From contig JAECYW010000018.1 of assembly GCA_023014335.1 (NCBI GenBank), positions 1,302,001-1,366,000 of the forward strand: a stretch of DNA of 64,000 nucleotides, written 5' to 3'. This document shows positions 34,192 through 46,745 of this stretch, piece by piece. The notes under the pieces are model-generated. The model was not told the origin of the DNA. It did not search any database and saw only the letters and a program-made list of their open reading frames with translations. Both the position numbers and the translations under genes were made by a program. The stretch comes from Galerina marginata. Its lineage: Eukaryota; Basidiomycota; Agaricomycetes; Agaricales; Galerinaceae. Each line of letters starts with the position of its first letter. The first letter of the stretch is position 1.

Positions 34192-35390
34192 CTCACGTTT
34201 GTAAAAATTGGGACTAGTGTCTACAGGCAGACGACGCTGAACTGGGTTGAATGGTCTAAGTATTGGGCTCAATCGAAGGTGTAGGTTGTGCCTCATGGAC
34301 ACTGCGTCATACATTCAATTTCTAACTCGTTTGTTGTAGAGAGGGATGAACGCGACTTGCAACAACCAAGCAACTAGTTTCCCAATATCTTGGAATATCA
34401 GATGTCAGAGTCCACCGTGGACAATCGCAACCTTCATACGTCGTCACTAAAATTCCGGACTTAAGCTAAAGGCCGCCAGTTTGTAATCGAGAAAATCAGA
34501 AATTTAAAAGAAGTTCGACCGGGGAATTGTAAATGAATGATGAGATAAGTAACGCGCTAATAAAAGGTACACCCCTACCGTGGAATTCCGTGCAGTGTCG
34601 ATAGGTTGAACAATTTATCCTGAGATAAAGTAATACAACACCTGATGAAACATCTCGAAATGAAATTTGACTGCTCAGCGCTCAGCGTTCTGGAACTGAT
34701 GTGAACAATTGCTTGGATTGCTCAGGAACACAACTAAGAATACACCAAAGGGCATGCGGACCTATTTTACAGCTTGGAAGAAGGCGTGAGCGTTGTTGGT
34801 ATTGGGAAAGAAGTCCGTGAGACTGTGAGGTCAAATATGGGAGGAGATAGATCGATATATTCGAATCGTCTTCTACTCACTGATACACCAATATCTGCAA
34901 TTCTGATTGAAGGTGGCTAAGGCATTACTTTGTGAACCACGACCCAAAACAGGTATGCAGTCAAAAAGAATCCGAAATGGCAGCACAGAATTTTTTTTTT
35001 TTGAATACATGGCTGATTTGAAAGTTTGGAACAGATCGAAACACCAAACGCTTGGCAGCTAAACCAAATTGAAGACTACATAGCTGCAATGGAATTCCGC
35101 CCGTCGCTGGTGAGAAATTTAAACTACTGGAAATGCAATAGGAAATCAGGATGATTCAGAGAGACAGAATGGACTGATTAACTGAAAGCTCATCCGTTAT
35201 GACATGGGTCCCTCCGACAGCGACATCTTTCGCAAACCCTCGCTATGCGGCCGCTCAGGTAAAGGCAATTGAATATTGACCTCCAGTCATATAATTGGAT
35301 GTAGAGTACTAGCTTAATGGAAACGCGATAAGATTAGGAAACTTCAGAGTCGGGACGAGAGCTGCCAGTGGCACACGCAAATCGCTCTGC
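34192..35390. other. Intergenic, no gene seen
   Basis: AT-rich with a long T run near 34990. No frame with coding character on either strand. Confidence 0.4.
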
Positions 35391-36030
35391 TTGTTCAACC
35401 CCCTGGACGGCAGCGACGGCCAGGCTAGTAGGTACAGTACAGATGTTCTAATACATGAAGCGTCATATACATCGGGGACGCAGCTACGGCCGGCGAAGAG
35501 GCGCGAGAATGGGGTGGACTGCGGGTTGGCGGAGCTCACAATAAGCGGGAAGGAGGCGCGCTTGAGTTTGAGTTTTAGGTCCAGATCAGGATCAGGTTCG
35601 GGCAGCGTTGGCGGACACGAGATAGAGCTGGAACTGATGGTGGAGGTATCGCCTTCAGGAGAGGATTTCAATCAAGGTAAGACAGTCGTATCGCGTACGT
35701 GTTCTTTTATTTTTCTTTGACTGTTCTTTTCGACGACGAGCTGAGGGTTAATGGATTAATTTACAGATGACTGCCGCATTCTTAACAGCTGTGAGCGAGA
35801 CCGGGGGGGCTATGATTGTGCCGCTTCCCCAATTGACGGCCTCATCATCGCTGTCAGGCACGCCAGCATCGAGGTCACACCGATTCGCTACCGCCGAGGC
35901 CATCGAATGCATTTTTGACCTAGCGGTTGACGAAGGTTCAGATGCTAGTTGGAGGAGTGTAACGAAACAAGTAGAAGAGGAAGAAGCAGGAGAACGACAG
36001 ATGACTCTTAAGCTGCAGAAGGGGTAGGTG
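35391..36030 (+). repeat. Family R copy 1 (3' half)
   Basis: Two exon-like plus-strand frames separated by an intron-like stretch that ends near 35766. The first encodes a Ser/Arg/Gly-rich run, then GGHEIELELMVEVS. The second (35767-36027) aligns with family R segments at 53230-53400 and 57260-57420, sharing the GCATCGAGGTCA and CTCATCATCGCTGT-type blocks. This is the least damaged copy of the 3' half and could still be expressed. Product unknown. Confidence 0.5.
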
Positions 36031-36249
36031 TTCGCCAGGAGTTTGAATCCAAGTTGGGGCGGAATCGTAGGCGGTCATCGATATCTGTGTCCAGCGGAAT
36101 CTAAGTCATTCCCTCCAAGTATCGGAGAGCAGTTTCGAGCTACCTGCTCAAGCAAGGCCCGAGAACGAGTCAGGACGGAAGAACATATCTGATCAGGATT
36201 AGATTTCGACCTTGTTCCTGGCTGATCGGCTCGGGAAATCCAAAACGCG

Positions 36250-36257
36250 TGATTGGC
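36250..36257 (-). promoter_or_regulatory. CCAAT box (inverted) upstream of cytochrome c
   Basis: TGATTGGC at 36250-36257 matches the fungal HAP-complex recognition pattern (T-N-ATTGG-Y) and lies about 180 bp before the cytochrome c start codon. HAP-type CCAAT-binding factors are known activators of respiratory genes in fungi, so this is a plausible control site. Not tested. Confidence 0.4.
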
Positions 36258-36433
36258 CACGGATAGAACCGGATAGTCACATGATCCTGCCACGGTTCAA
36301 AAGTTCCTGAAAACCCGCTCTCTCTCTTCCTAAAATTTATTCTTCCACTCCAACCGCCAGGCCCCACGTCCTCGAGCGCCGTTCTTCCTCTACTTTTCTT
36401 GTATAATCTTTCTCTTTATCTACTCTTATAGAC

Positions 36434-37004
36434 ATGCCTTACTCTGCTGGTGCGTTCTTCGTCGTCTATGGCGTTCTGCACGGCGGTCTGACGATACGCT
36501 GGCACTTGTAGGCGACTCTGGCCAAGGGTGCCTCCCTCTTCAAGACACGGTGCGCGCAATGCCACACTCTCGGCTCTGGCGAGCCTCATAAAGTCGGACC
36601 TAATCTGCATGGGTACGTCATTCGCGTCGTTCTGGTCGTCGGTTGACCCGGGTGCTCATTCCGATTCCGTGTTACAGGCTCTTCGGGCGTCCAGTCTGGC
36701 CAGGCCGAAGGTTTCTCGTATACTGCTGCAAACGTCAACAAGAAAGTTCACTGGGAGGGGGAAACTCTTTTCGAGTATCTCGAGAATCCCAAAAAGGTCA
36801 GCGCTCCCGTCGTTGCCCTCGTTATACCGCCCGTTGTTTACGTTTAGTGTTCCTCAGTATATCCCTGGAACAAAGATGGCCTTCGCTGGCTTGAAGAAGG
36901 ATAAGGACAGGAATGACCTCATCACGTATCTCAAGGAAGCGGTACGCCTCTTCACTTTCTTCTCTCCACTCTCGCTGACCGTGACGTCATCATAGACCGC
37001 TTAA
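36434..37004 (+). CDS. Cytochrome c with two single-base insertions
   Basis: The soluble haem protein that carries electrons from complex III to IV in the mitochondrial intermembrane space. Exons 36434-36449, 36512-36612, 36678-36796, 36858-36941 and 36996-37004 have canonical introns. The haem motif Cys-Ala-Gln-Cys-His is in exon 2, and the distal Met lies in [14 protein letters not shown] in exon 4. All blocks are almost perfectly conserved, but two exons each carry one extra base. In exon 2 the start reads GGCGACTCTGGCC where TCTGCC is needed; in exon 3 the extra C follows HGLFGR before [14 protein letters not shown]. Without both corrections the frame stops early. For a near-essential gene, sequence error is the simplest reading. 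A decaying second copy is the alternative. Confidence 0.85.
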
Positions 37005-37592
37005 GTTCGCTCCTTGGGCTGTCTTTTCTAGATATGTGGACAACCTTTCTGGGTCTACAGCTTATTTATTCCTAATCATCGTCACTTCCTCGGACCGTGG
37101 CCTAATTTCTGGACTCCTATGCTGCAGAATGGTCTTTAGCTTACATAGACGACCGCCGCTGCGTACTCACGTGCACTATACATACCACTACTCTCTGCAT
37201 GATAAGTCAACAAATTGAGCGGGTGTTCTCCTGCCCTTGAACCACCATTGTTGCTCTGAATGTGTGATTTCTGATGACCTACCTCCGATGCCGTCCGGAA
37301 TGCTTGCGTGATATCACCTTAAAACTTAACGGCGACCACGTACCGATCTTCCGATGTTTCCGTTTCGTTCTCCTTCCCTCCTGCTCTGAAAAAAAATTTT
37401 ACTCTTGACAATATATTTCATTGATCGTTTAGCGACAATGTTGTCGTCTATTCACGCGTGAGGCCAGGGCCTTCTCTCCTTTGGCGAATGGCGGATTATC
37501 TGAATCACTGATTTACCTGGTTGATTGTCTTGAAATTCAAGAGTTGATACATCGATGGGTGTAGTTTGTTTTTATTACTGTTAATACAACGC
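37005..37592. other. 3' flank between convergent genes
   Basis: Shared 3' region of cytochrome c and the DUF6534-like gene. AT-rich, with an A-run followed by a T-run near 37385-37400. No gene seen. Confidence 0.4.
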
Positions 37593-39537
37593 TCAAGGCA
37601 CAAGGTCCTTCCGATACTTGTTATGCTCAATTTCAACGGATCCCGACTCCAAGTCATCGTCGTCGATGTGTGAGCCCACCTGCCACGAAAATCGGAAAGG
37701 TCAATTTTAGTCTGTATCCGTATTTATAGGAAAAGCTTCCTTACCCCATCAGTTACGCGAAAGGCAAGCGTTGAGAGCTACGAGAAGCGGTCTAAGTCAG
37801 CTTTATCCGCTTGAAGTGGAGCACTTACCCTAGTGGAGTGTCTCGTCCCATTTTCTCGTGTGGGGATACCACCTGCAAAGTTACTGGAATGGACGACGAG
37901 GTCGTCACTCCTTTTATCGCGCGCGTTCAACCTGTGTAAAATATTATTGATAAAGCAAGGGCTGGTTAACGGGCGTCCTGACGCACGTGCTGAGAAGGGA
38001 GTTGGTATAAAGCTTGGAGAGTGCCAGGTCCCAAACAAAATTGCTGTAGACATCATGTGAGTCTTAAATTAGAGTGAATGACGATGATATTACTGACATT
38101 AATACACGCTGCAAAAAGCGATTGCTTAGCATATCGCAGGACGTGCAGAAGAAAAGGAGGACTTACGTGGACAGTCAAAGAAATAATGAGATCAAGCAGA
38201 GCGAAAATTGTGGTAAGCAGACCCGTCTGCATTGTGACTAGGAGAAAGACGGGAAATTATTTAATTGTTAGTAAAATTCAAAAGAGAAGTGTTGAAAAGA
38301 CACAGACGTCGCACAATTTTCGAGACCCTGTCATCTGTAGCCTTCATTCCCGTCTTCCAGCGATGCTTGAATCCGAACACTCGGGGTCAAATTCATTTCC
38401 AAGTCAAACTCGCGATTTAGAACATACCAGCGTCCAACATAAAGAAAGGGTGATGATGACATCCGCTGCTGCCGAACCCGTTAGCCACACAATAACCGCG
38501 CCGTCGAACTAACTTGAATCCTGCCCATTCCCGAAAGGAGGAGACCTGGATCGAGAGCGTGGACCCCCCGACTGGGTCGTAAGGAAGTCAGCCAACACCT
38601 AGTGGAATAAGATTCTCTTCCGAATGAATGACGCACTCAACGAGCAGAATCCAAAGAACCCGATAATAAGAGGCATGACTTTTGACTCGCTAATGACGTA
38701 GATCCGCCATGCAGCTAGGAACTGCACAGGAGTAGAAATGAAAACCTGCAGGCTTCGTCAGGAATCTAGGTGCGAGATGAGTTAAAGTGATGCCTACCGT
38801 GCTGATCGCATCTACATATGGACGTGGTATCAACAAAAGTCTGCATAAATAGCACGATGTGATCAAAACTGACCTAAGATGAGCACTAGTAGAAACCGTC
38901 GAGTTTCTTAATAACTCGCACACGCCGGGAAAATATTCGCTTACTTTTGGGTGCAACTATAAACGCCTGCGGGTTGCCTTGATAGGTGGTCAGCCGCGCC
39001 CTGGCAGCATGAAGGTAAGAAATTTAAACACACCAAACTTGAGTACCAAAGGCTCGAAGACCAAACCAACGTTGATTATCGTGTTGAAGGTCTCCATTAA
39101 CATTAGGTAGAGGACCTGAAAATTAGACATTGAGAATCAAAACAATTCCGCGAGCTCCAGGTCATTACTAGGAGTTTAAGCCCTTTCCTATCCCTGTGGA
39201 GGGTAAGTAAATCTTCCCTCAAGAGAGAAAAGTGGTTTACTTTTTGTACGTTTGGTAATACGTAAAGCACTGTTATTTGAACTTCGGTAGTGTTTAATGA
39301 GCTGAATTGGGAATAACGGACTTGAACCATGCAGGCCTGTGCGATGCGTGGTCAGCTTCTAGGTTGATGATCCAACGCGACTCAGATTTCCTTTGCCACT
39401 TACGCCATATAGTATCGCGTTAAGGAAAGCACCGACCAGCAGTGGCCCAAAACTGTAATATATCCAAATTAAAACAGATTTTCGTAGAATAGTTGTCCTG
39501 AGACCCACAGGGAGAGCGCGTCGTACGGGACTGGCAT
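37593..39537 (-). CDS. DUF6534-like seven-helix membrane protein with frame breaks
   Basis: A mushroom-expanded multi-pass family of unknown function. Starts at ATG 39535-39537. The first exons are very small but join cleanly: 39509-39537, 39404-39452, 39322-39336, 39241-39269, 39169-39193, 39034-39115, 38945-38977, 38870-38885, 38798-38840 and 38637-38745. Family landmarks are all present: FGPLLVGAFLNAILYG, CFTYYQTYKKDRKGLKLL, METFNTIINVGLVFEPL, VFISTPVQFLAAWRIYVI, DGAVIVWLTGSAAADVIITL, TDDRVSKIVR, TMQTGLLTTIFALLDLI and LSKLYTNSLLSTLNARDKR. The C-terminal tail is acidic and ends at TGA 37593. Between 38500 and 38640 the conserved blocks fall in different frames around a G6 run and an extra TTAG, and one later junction is also out of phase. 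It may be a recent pseudogene or affected by base errors. Confidence 0.65.
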
Positions 39538-40816
39538 TCCTCGCTGCCAGCTTGGGCAAGATGGGCGGAAAATGGGCGGAAATGTTCTCAGAATGCGCGG
39601 GGAGGTTCGTTCTTGGGCCTTTTAAAGTCCTACCCCGTCCCGAAGTTATCTGCACAGCAAACTCGTTAGAGCTCGGGGGATCAGTGATTAACGTCTAAAA
39701 TTGTTAACCCAAGCTCAAGCAACTTTTCTTAGCCGAGAAATTGCCACCCTCCAAATCTCTTCCTCAGGGTAAAAAAATAGCTCTGATATCCGAGAAAGAC
39801 CCAGTTTGTTAAGATATCCAGGTTGAATGGCCAACACTGAATTTTGCGAGCATTGCAAGGGATTATTACTGAACGGCACATAATGTCATAATGAGACTGA
39901 AGCTGTTATAATAAGCAAAGTGATTACAGAGAGTCCTGTTCTCGTTGCCAACGATGGTGGTGGTTTTAGAAAAGTAGCTTTGATTGAAAGAGAAGGCTGA
40001 TACCGCCGCGTGGACGTGAGAGTATAACCATCCAACGGCTCTCGGTCAACGAAGGTTGGACTTTCCACGCACTGTCGTTCATTACAGCCGGCGCGCCAAA
40101 TATCTAAAAATAAATCACTTCCAACAGATGGTACTTTGTCGGCGTGATCTTCTTTCCACCACGAGATGTCATTGTCACGAAGGGATTGCATAGCCAAGTT
40201 GTCAACATACTGAGCGGGAGCGTATTGTGGTGTATTATTGGACGATCACTGTACACGGTGCCGGTGGTATCTTACTAATTCTTAGGGTCAGGGAGTTATT
40301 ATTTCACCATAACCTGGGCCTGTTTATTTAATTTGAGAAATTCTCCCAGAGAGTTATTAGGCAACTCCGATCGGAACATGGACACTGACATGTATTGACA
40401 TGAAATGGGCGATGTTGGACCGCAACTGCGAATCCGTAGCAACCGCTCCTAAAAGATCAGACACTTCAGGTACATCAAGAATTAAGCGCCTGCCGAGCGC
40501 ATCTCGAAGTCGGTGAATAACTTATGCCAGATTCTCCTGAGGGCTATTGCCTTCGTCAGGGCTTTGGGAGCGCACTGTGAGAATTAAATCGCATCTAGGT
40601 AGTTATAATCAGCGAGGTCGGCTGGTTTGTATGTACAAAAAACCAAAAAATGTCTATGTTGAGGGAAGCAGATGCGAATGAAAAAAAGTAAAACAGTGTC
40701 CTATCGACGCTAAAGAATCCATGTGCACGAAGGTCCGGGTAACAAAGTACAGTGAGACGTAAATGAAATGTACGATCTCCAAGGTGGAATATGACGAAGG
40801 GAGGAGATATACTCAA
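39538..40816. other. Intergenic, no gene seen
   Basis: About 1.3 kb. A minus-strand frame at 39886-40197 is open but resembles nothing and has no usable neighbours. Confidence 0.4.
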
Positions 40817-41912
40817 TTATGCAGAAGTCATAGTCCAGCGCTGGTTCGCATTCCCGCCGCTACATTCCCAGATCTGCAAGATATTCCGGTTGACCTTGCT
40901 TCCACCCGGAAGGTCTAAACAAAAGTTGCCTCCGGTCAGCTTAATACTCCCCGCCGTCGACGCGGTGATAGGTGTCCAGCTTTGTTGCGGGAGAGTATAA
41001 ATGCACTGCCAGATTTTCATCTTGACGCCGTTCGCCCCTGTCGACGTGAAAGATTAAGAATAAGTTTAAGTTTCTAGGTAAGCGGGATACTTTTAAGCAA
41101 AGGAATAAAGGCATACAATTAGATCGAACACCGGCGTCGAGACACCATTGGGACCCGTTTGGGCTGACTGAAGTTAGAACGTTACCGTTGGATTGCCATT
41201 TCTGCGGGTTGGAGTGGTCACAATCGTAGCTGCACAAACCGTCAGCTCGGGTGGGTTAGATCGCGGGAGGAGCACTGTACATATCAACAGCCGAGCCATC
41301 TGCATAAACTCCTCCGACAATACCGATACATTTCGTGTTATCGCCGTTGGGGTGGATGTTGAACGCCAGTAATCCCGGAGACCTGAGGGTGACGGGGACG
41401 CTGGAGTACTCGATGGTGGGAACCATATGTCCCTTATAATTAATTAGAGAGAGTTAATAAACGAGTTTTAGAAGCTCGTAACGTTGACTTACTGAGGACG
41501 AGCGCAGAGAGACGCGCTGTGCTTGAATAGCCGCCTGCCCGGAGATGCCACTGGGAACAGTAGGAGTGATATCTTGGAAAAGAGCGAAAGTGTCGAAGAC
41601 ACCCTGGAATTTCCCGACGAAAATCGTTTTCCCCAAGTCGTCAGCTGGGGTGGGACAGGGGTTTGCTCCGCAGGTGACAATGCCGATTGCTAGGCTTATT
41701 TCTTCACGCTAAATACGCAAGTTAGCGGTCAATAGTGCAGAAAGTAGGAATACGAAGTGTTGACCGTGACTTACTACGGGGTTGGGAAGAGCGAGAATTC
41801 CAACGCTCACTTTCTGACCAGGTGCGATAGTAGCAGCGGGACTGGGTGCTCCAATGGTGAACTGGGCTTGGGAAGTGGCAACGAGCGAAGTTAGGATAAA
41901 GAGGAGCTTCAT
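40817..41912 (-). CDS. Secreted protein with C-terminal ricin-B-type lectin domain, 274 aa
   Basis: Exons 41775-41912, 41493-41708, 41281-41432, 41132-41229 and 40817-41037 give one clean frame. Residues 1-17 are a signal peptide (MKLLFILTSLVATSQAQ). The next ~145 residues match a small secreted domain frequent in mushrooms (KVSVGILALPNPV, then LGKTIFVGKFQGVF, then MVPTIEYSSVPV). It normally stands alone, and its function is unknown. The last ~110 residues form a ricin-B-type beta-trefoil: YDCDHSNPQKW, WCLDAG, MKIWQC, FCLDLPGG and ILQIWECSGGNANQRW show the repeated Q-x-W and Cys pattern. Such domains bind galactose-type sugars. There is no catalytic toxin chain. Likely a secreted sugar-binding protein. 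Confidence 0.82.
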
Positions 41913-42689
41913 TTCGTTGCTGATTTTGGTCCGTCAACTGCCTGTTTAAATAGCTTTCCTATGTGACGGCCTTCGTATAATCTGAGGTGGGCGGGCAGAA
42001 TTTCTAGGGGTTGCTGCGTGCACCCGCACCCAGCTACTTTGGTGAGCAATTGAAAACTTTGATGAATCCGATTTTAATACGCAAGCGATCCGTCTGATGA
42101 TGGCACTGAATAACGAGGGTACGCGTCCTGCAACACATACGATCCGAATGGGTAACGTCGACCGCCAGGACAGGAGGTGAAATAACGCACTAGCATTGTT
42201 TTTCAATAATAAGTAGTCTGAATTGAGACATTGGCGGACAGGGTGCAGACACGCCTTCGCCTCCCCGTGGTTGGATTTCCATCCGCCGGCCTTTCCTTTC
42301 GTCGTGATTTTCCTTGGCGTGAGTGGTCCGTTGTGGCCAAGGGTGCCAAGGCTAATGAAGGTCATTTTCGAGGTACTTACTCCTCGAGGTGATAGATTTG
42401 CAGTTAGGCAATTCTTGGGCAAACTTAGGTAGAGCAGTGTCGATAGCAACCCCATTGTTGTCAGGCTGTGTCGATTTACACCGGTAGACCAACAGTAGGT
42501 TCTGGTTTGACTTGCATAGACGAAAGTCCCTTTATGAACACGAAGAGAGGTAGTCCAGTGTAAAGTCGATGACAAGGAGAACAAAGTCGTCAGAACACAC
42601 AAGAATTAGAAAGAACCAAAGACGAACACCGTGGGGGGCGAAGAAGTGGCAGTCCATGATAGGCTCAAGTTTTTACGAGTCGAAAGCGA
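41913..42689. other. Intergenic with a doubtful minus-strand frame
   Basis: A 218-codon minus-strand frame (41946-42602) is open, but its conserved-looking pieces fall in more than one frame (for example AIDTALPKFAQELPNCKSI in a second frame near 42420-42480). It may be a remnant of a secreted protein; I do not support it as a gene. Confidence 0.3.
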
Positions 42690-43795
42690 GTTAGAGAAAT
42701 TATGTGAGATGTGGACATGTATTACTTGGGAGGAACATGAGATTTCGAAGACAAGAGGCGCGGCGAGCATTTGTTGAACCGCGGACAACACGTGCCGTAT
42801 TATGGCTTGGCGGTGTTTGGATCAAAGCTTGGACGTTGTCTCCCCCGCCGTCAATGATGTTTGATGGCCATGAACCGCGATGTGCAAGAGGCTGTAATTG
42901 GGCTGCTCGTCGGTCAAGGCCGTCCTCTCTCCCCACACACCAATTACTCACCTCGAGTATCTTTTCTGACGAGATCAAGGCCCTCACCGACAGCCGCGTC
43001 TGGGACGTCCTCCTGCGATGTTGAGCTTGATACTGACGACGACGACGAGCAGCCAGGCAATCCATACTAAGCGGAGCCAGAGCACCGCGGGGCTTAGCTC
43101 CGACCCTCGACTGGCTATCTCTCTTTCACGCAGAAATCTTCCACCCCAACGGTAAATGCACAGAACAAGCTATCGACCTCAACACTACTCCACTCTCTCC
43201 TTCTGTGGAATCTGGGTTTACCCTGCATGAGCTTAGCGAACTGGACCTTTCACTATTGCTCGCTGGCCCTTTCACCTTCACCTTCAACTTCAGCTTCAAC
43301 GTCGATGTCGGTGTCGATGTCGGACTCGGACTTTCAAACACCAACGCACGACCCCACTCACCCTGCCCGCAACAGATTTCGATCCAGCACCTCCATCACT
43401 GAGGATGCTTTCCATCCACGTGCCTTCGTCGAACTTTACCAGGGCGGACATTGAAGATGAGAGCTGTCGAGCCTTGGGTCGGTGGCCGTCGAGGAGAAGA
43501 GGAGAGCTCGAAGGAGAGGGCGCAGACATGTGATCACTGGAGTGCCGGCCAGCCCATCGGTGGGCGATGGAAGCGCTGTGAACCCGGAAGGAGACCATAA
43601 CTTTGGTGGGAAGGTCGATTTTGTTAAACGTACGTTCCGTTATTTCATATTCAACCTCGAATACCCAACTAGCATCTTTCGCTCATTCTTTAGCCAACTG
43701 CCCACCACTCGCACCAGTGTCAAAGTCAAACCGGTCCTGAAAACCCCACTCTTCGACTTCCCTGTCTTGTCGTCAGTGGCTTAGAGGTTTAGGCA
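42690..43795 (+). repeat. Family R copy 2 (5' part and middle)
   Basis: Aligns with 51950-52950. Shared blocks are GGCGCGGCGAGCATTTGTTG, the ACACGTGCCGTA segment, GATGTTTGATGGCCATGAAC, and the later stretch encoding FTFTFNFSFNVDVG-type alternating residues. Intron-like GTACGT...TTTAG segments separate open stretches in the same order as in the other copies, but the frames are broken. No promoter or ORF that could work was seen. Confidence 0.6.
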
Positions 43796-44519
43796 GCTTT
43801 CGAAACGTAAATCTCTTTCGTTCTTCATCCTTTTTCGTCTTTTCCTACCCAAAACCTCGAGCTGACGACCCAAATACATCCAGCCCATAACCCAGTATCA
43901 CTGCCGAGCACGTTCTCTAAGCCGCATTCATCGAGCTCGTCGTCGTTGCTCCCACACACGGATTATCCAGCTCCCCAAACCTCTTGGAAGCAGCTCCAGC
44001 TTCACCGAGTACGGCGCATATGCACCAGCCAGGAAACTGCCGTATGCCTCGCTGACACTGCTAAGATGCCGGCGAAGATCCGCAAGGCGGGGGCTTCCAC
44101 TGCGAGCTGGCGGTGCTCACGATAGGCAGCCCTCTCTTGCAGGATTGACTTTGAGGTTGTTCTCGACCTTTTCATTCGGTATCGGATCATTAAATTGATT
44201 ACAGTTTGGTTTCGTTGATCACGGAAAGTATCGGAGACTCTAAGTGCATTGAAAAGTAGGCGACCTCGTCTGCCTCTCAGCCGTCAACTTTCCATAAATA
44301 TCGTGGGCAACGTGACTATGCGGCCCTGTGCACTTCGTACCTTGCGCTCAAACGGAGTCAGTGACCAGGCCAGGTTCCTGTACCTACTTGTTCCTATCAG
44401 TCATTTGCGATGTCATGAAAATGCCGGCTCTGGAGTCGGGACCATTTGTTCATTAAATAATAACAGGTCGTTGGCAGAGACCTTCTATTCGTTGCCCACT
44501 TTCACCCCCCTCATTTTCG
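43796..44519. other. Intergenic, upstream of membrane protein gene
   Basis: No gene seen. The first ~150 bp (to about 43950) still resemble the family R downstream segment, with its CGTAAATCTCTTTC...CCTCGAGCTGAC wording. Confidence 0.35.
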
Positions 44520-46745
44520 ATGTCTTACGATCACGGTCAATACCAGCATACTGCAGTCCCTCTAACGGAACAACAACACTTCCAACCTTATCCCGGCTAT
44601 GACGACTCACTTCCCCAAAAGCCGGATAGCACTTCCTCGACGCTTGTCACTGCTCAGGAGCAGGCCTCACGAGAACGTGTAGTCCGAAAGACTTGCTTGA
44701 TAGCGACTGCTATTCTAATCAGCATCGTTGGGATGATTTTTGCTTTCCTTTCTTTCATCTGCGTTTTCCACCAATGCCAAATCTCGCGGGTCTCTGTAGT
44801 CAGTACCGCCCCTCTTGGACGGGTGTTGACGATATCGCAAGTAACATCTCATGTGGCCCCGTTGTCTGTGCCTATTATCATGGGCCTTTTCTCGTACCTC
44901 CTATCTGCAAGGTGGCTGAGATCGAGCACTGATGGAGGTCCTGATCGTCCCTCTCCTATGCAGTAAGTTTCATTGCAGATGATTTTGTCAACGATCTAAA
45001 ATTCTCAAGGCTGGGCCTCTTGATGACGATGTGCAATGGCGCAGGCATTTCCTCTCTCTTCTCCTCAGTCAAGTACACAGCCAAGCGGCCCGCAAATGGA
45101 CAGAAAGTCGCTCAACCTCCGATCCTGCACCAATCGATGATTTTTCTCGCATCTTTGCTCGCAGTCACGTACCTTACGGCTGCCGCTGACTCGTGGCTCC
45201 ACGCTAGCAGCACGAGTGTTATTATCCCCTCGACCACACCATACCACTCGCACGCTGTTTCCAATTTCGGGCGGGAGATAAACGCCACGACGTGCCAATT
45301 AGCAAGCCAGGGCGACGTCACTAGTCAGATACAGACAGAAACCTGCGGCTTATTCAATAACGGAGCCCATGGACTGACCTTTGCACTTGGAGAAGGAATT
45401 CGGCTCCTTCACAACGCCTCAACCAACCATCGAATCGAGCTCACAGACGACCAGACTGCAATCGTCGTCCCTCTGAGCTTGCCGCCGAACATAACATACT
45501 CAGCGAAGACGTTGGGCGTAAAATCTCAATGCGCATCGTATGTTCTTATTTTTTTAAAATTTCGGCTTCACTTAATACGTCCCCGCAGAATCACGAAACA
45601 GTGTCTTAATCCTATAACCAACCCCGACGGATCAGTGGACTATGGCAGCGATGCCGTATTGCATCTTGACTGTGCTAAAGCGGGTATTAAATATGTCAAT
45701 TCCACTACCCTTCAAGCGCTATGTCCATTAGACAGCCAAGGAATTTGCACAGATCATTTAAATATTACTCTCAAGTAAGTCATAGAGAATCAGTTACAAT
45801 ATTTCGTACTACCTCGTTCTACCGCTTTTACAGTCCATTTACCACTGGAGAAGTAATGACTTCCACAGCATATGTTGATCCAAACCCCGTTTCTGAACAA
45901 TGTAAGCAAATATCTATCCTCTAAGACTTAACAAAGTACTGAGATTTATCAAGTCATCAATAATACGTTTGTGTTTTGATTTACGCTCTGGAACTTATTT
46001 TATATATTTTCTCTCACTTTCTATATAGCGGGTGGTTCGTCCACGGGGAAAGTGGTGCCTGGAACGTCGTTTTCTGCAATATCTCTTTACTCGATGTCAC
46101 CTACGCTTATCAGTCATCGCGCTTTATCGTGCAGTCTTTAACCCTAAAATCCCCCGCAGACACTCTTGCAATTATGTCAGCTGGCTTTCTTCCCAACGAC
46201 ATTCCTGTATCTGTAGTAGTCGAAGGCAAGGGACTCGACTCCAACCCAACTTATGAACAAGCGTATTCCTGGGAGTTATCGCGTCAGTCACTAGCCGGAG
46301 CAGCGTATATCTACGCATCGGCAAATGTACTCGACATACAATCCCAAGTCGACGTGAACGGCTCAAAATTACAGCTTATCCCGCTGGTACTTTTCATTGG
46401 CGCCCTTCTGGTCTTTGCGTAAGTTGGTCTTTTACTCACCCGAATATTATTTCCGTGCTGAAAATTTCATCTTCGTTTCGAAGTTGCCAAGTCCTGTATA
46501 TTGCATTACGAATCGCAATAGCCACATGGGGAGTTCAGTATGTTGAACTGGCAGCGCTTCAACTGCGTGATCCTCTGGCGACATTGCAGAAGCTTTATGG
46601 GCACCCAGACCCTGTACTGACCTGGGAGACGAACTCGGACAAAAAGTTCGGATTCGAAACGGAGGCGGATCGGTTGCGCGTCGGGCCAGTTCCAGCGTCT
46701 AATAACGGCGAAGAAGGGTCAGTGTTTATGGTAACTAAAGGATGA
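44520..46745 (+). CDS. Large multi-pass membrane protein with extracellular domain (gene A)
   Basis: Family unnamed to my knowledge, common in mushrooms. Exons 44520-44962, 45010-45537, 45589-45774, 45834-45901, 46029-46418 and 46484-46745. A cytosolic, Gln/Pro-rich N-terminus is followed by membrane helices (LIATAILISIVGMIFAFLSF; MIFLASLLAVTYLTA). Next comes a long outside domain with many Cys residues and Asn-x-Ser/Thr sites (INATTC, HNAST, VNSTT, LNITL). A final helix (LIPLVLFIGALLVFA) leads to an acidic cytosolic tail. The junction between exons 4 and 5 is off by one base: exon 4 ends with one base over, while WFVHGESGAWNVVFCNIS needs two. The rest is in phase. Possibly a surface sensor or transporter-like protein; role unknown. 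Confidence 0.6.

Noticed and set aside
41946..42602. 218-codon minus-strand frame, considered as a secreted-enzyme remnant
   Set aside because: Pieces that look conserved fall in different frames and no catalytic motif could be identified.
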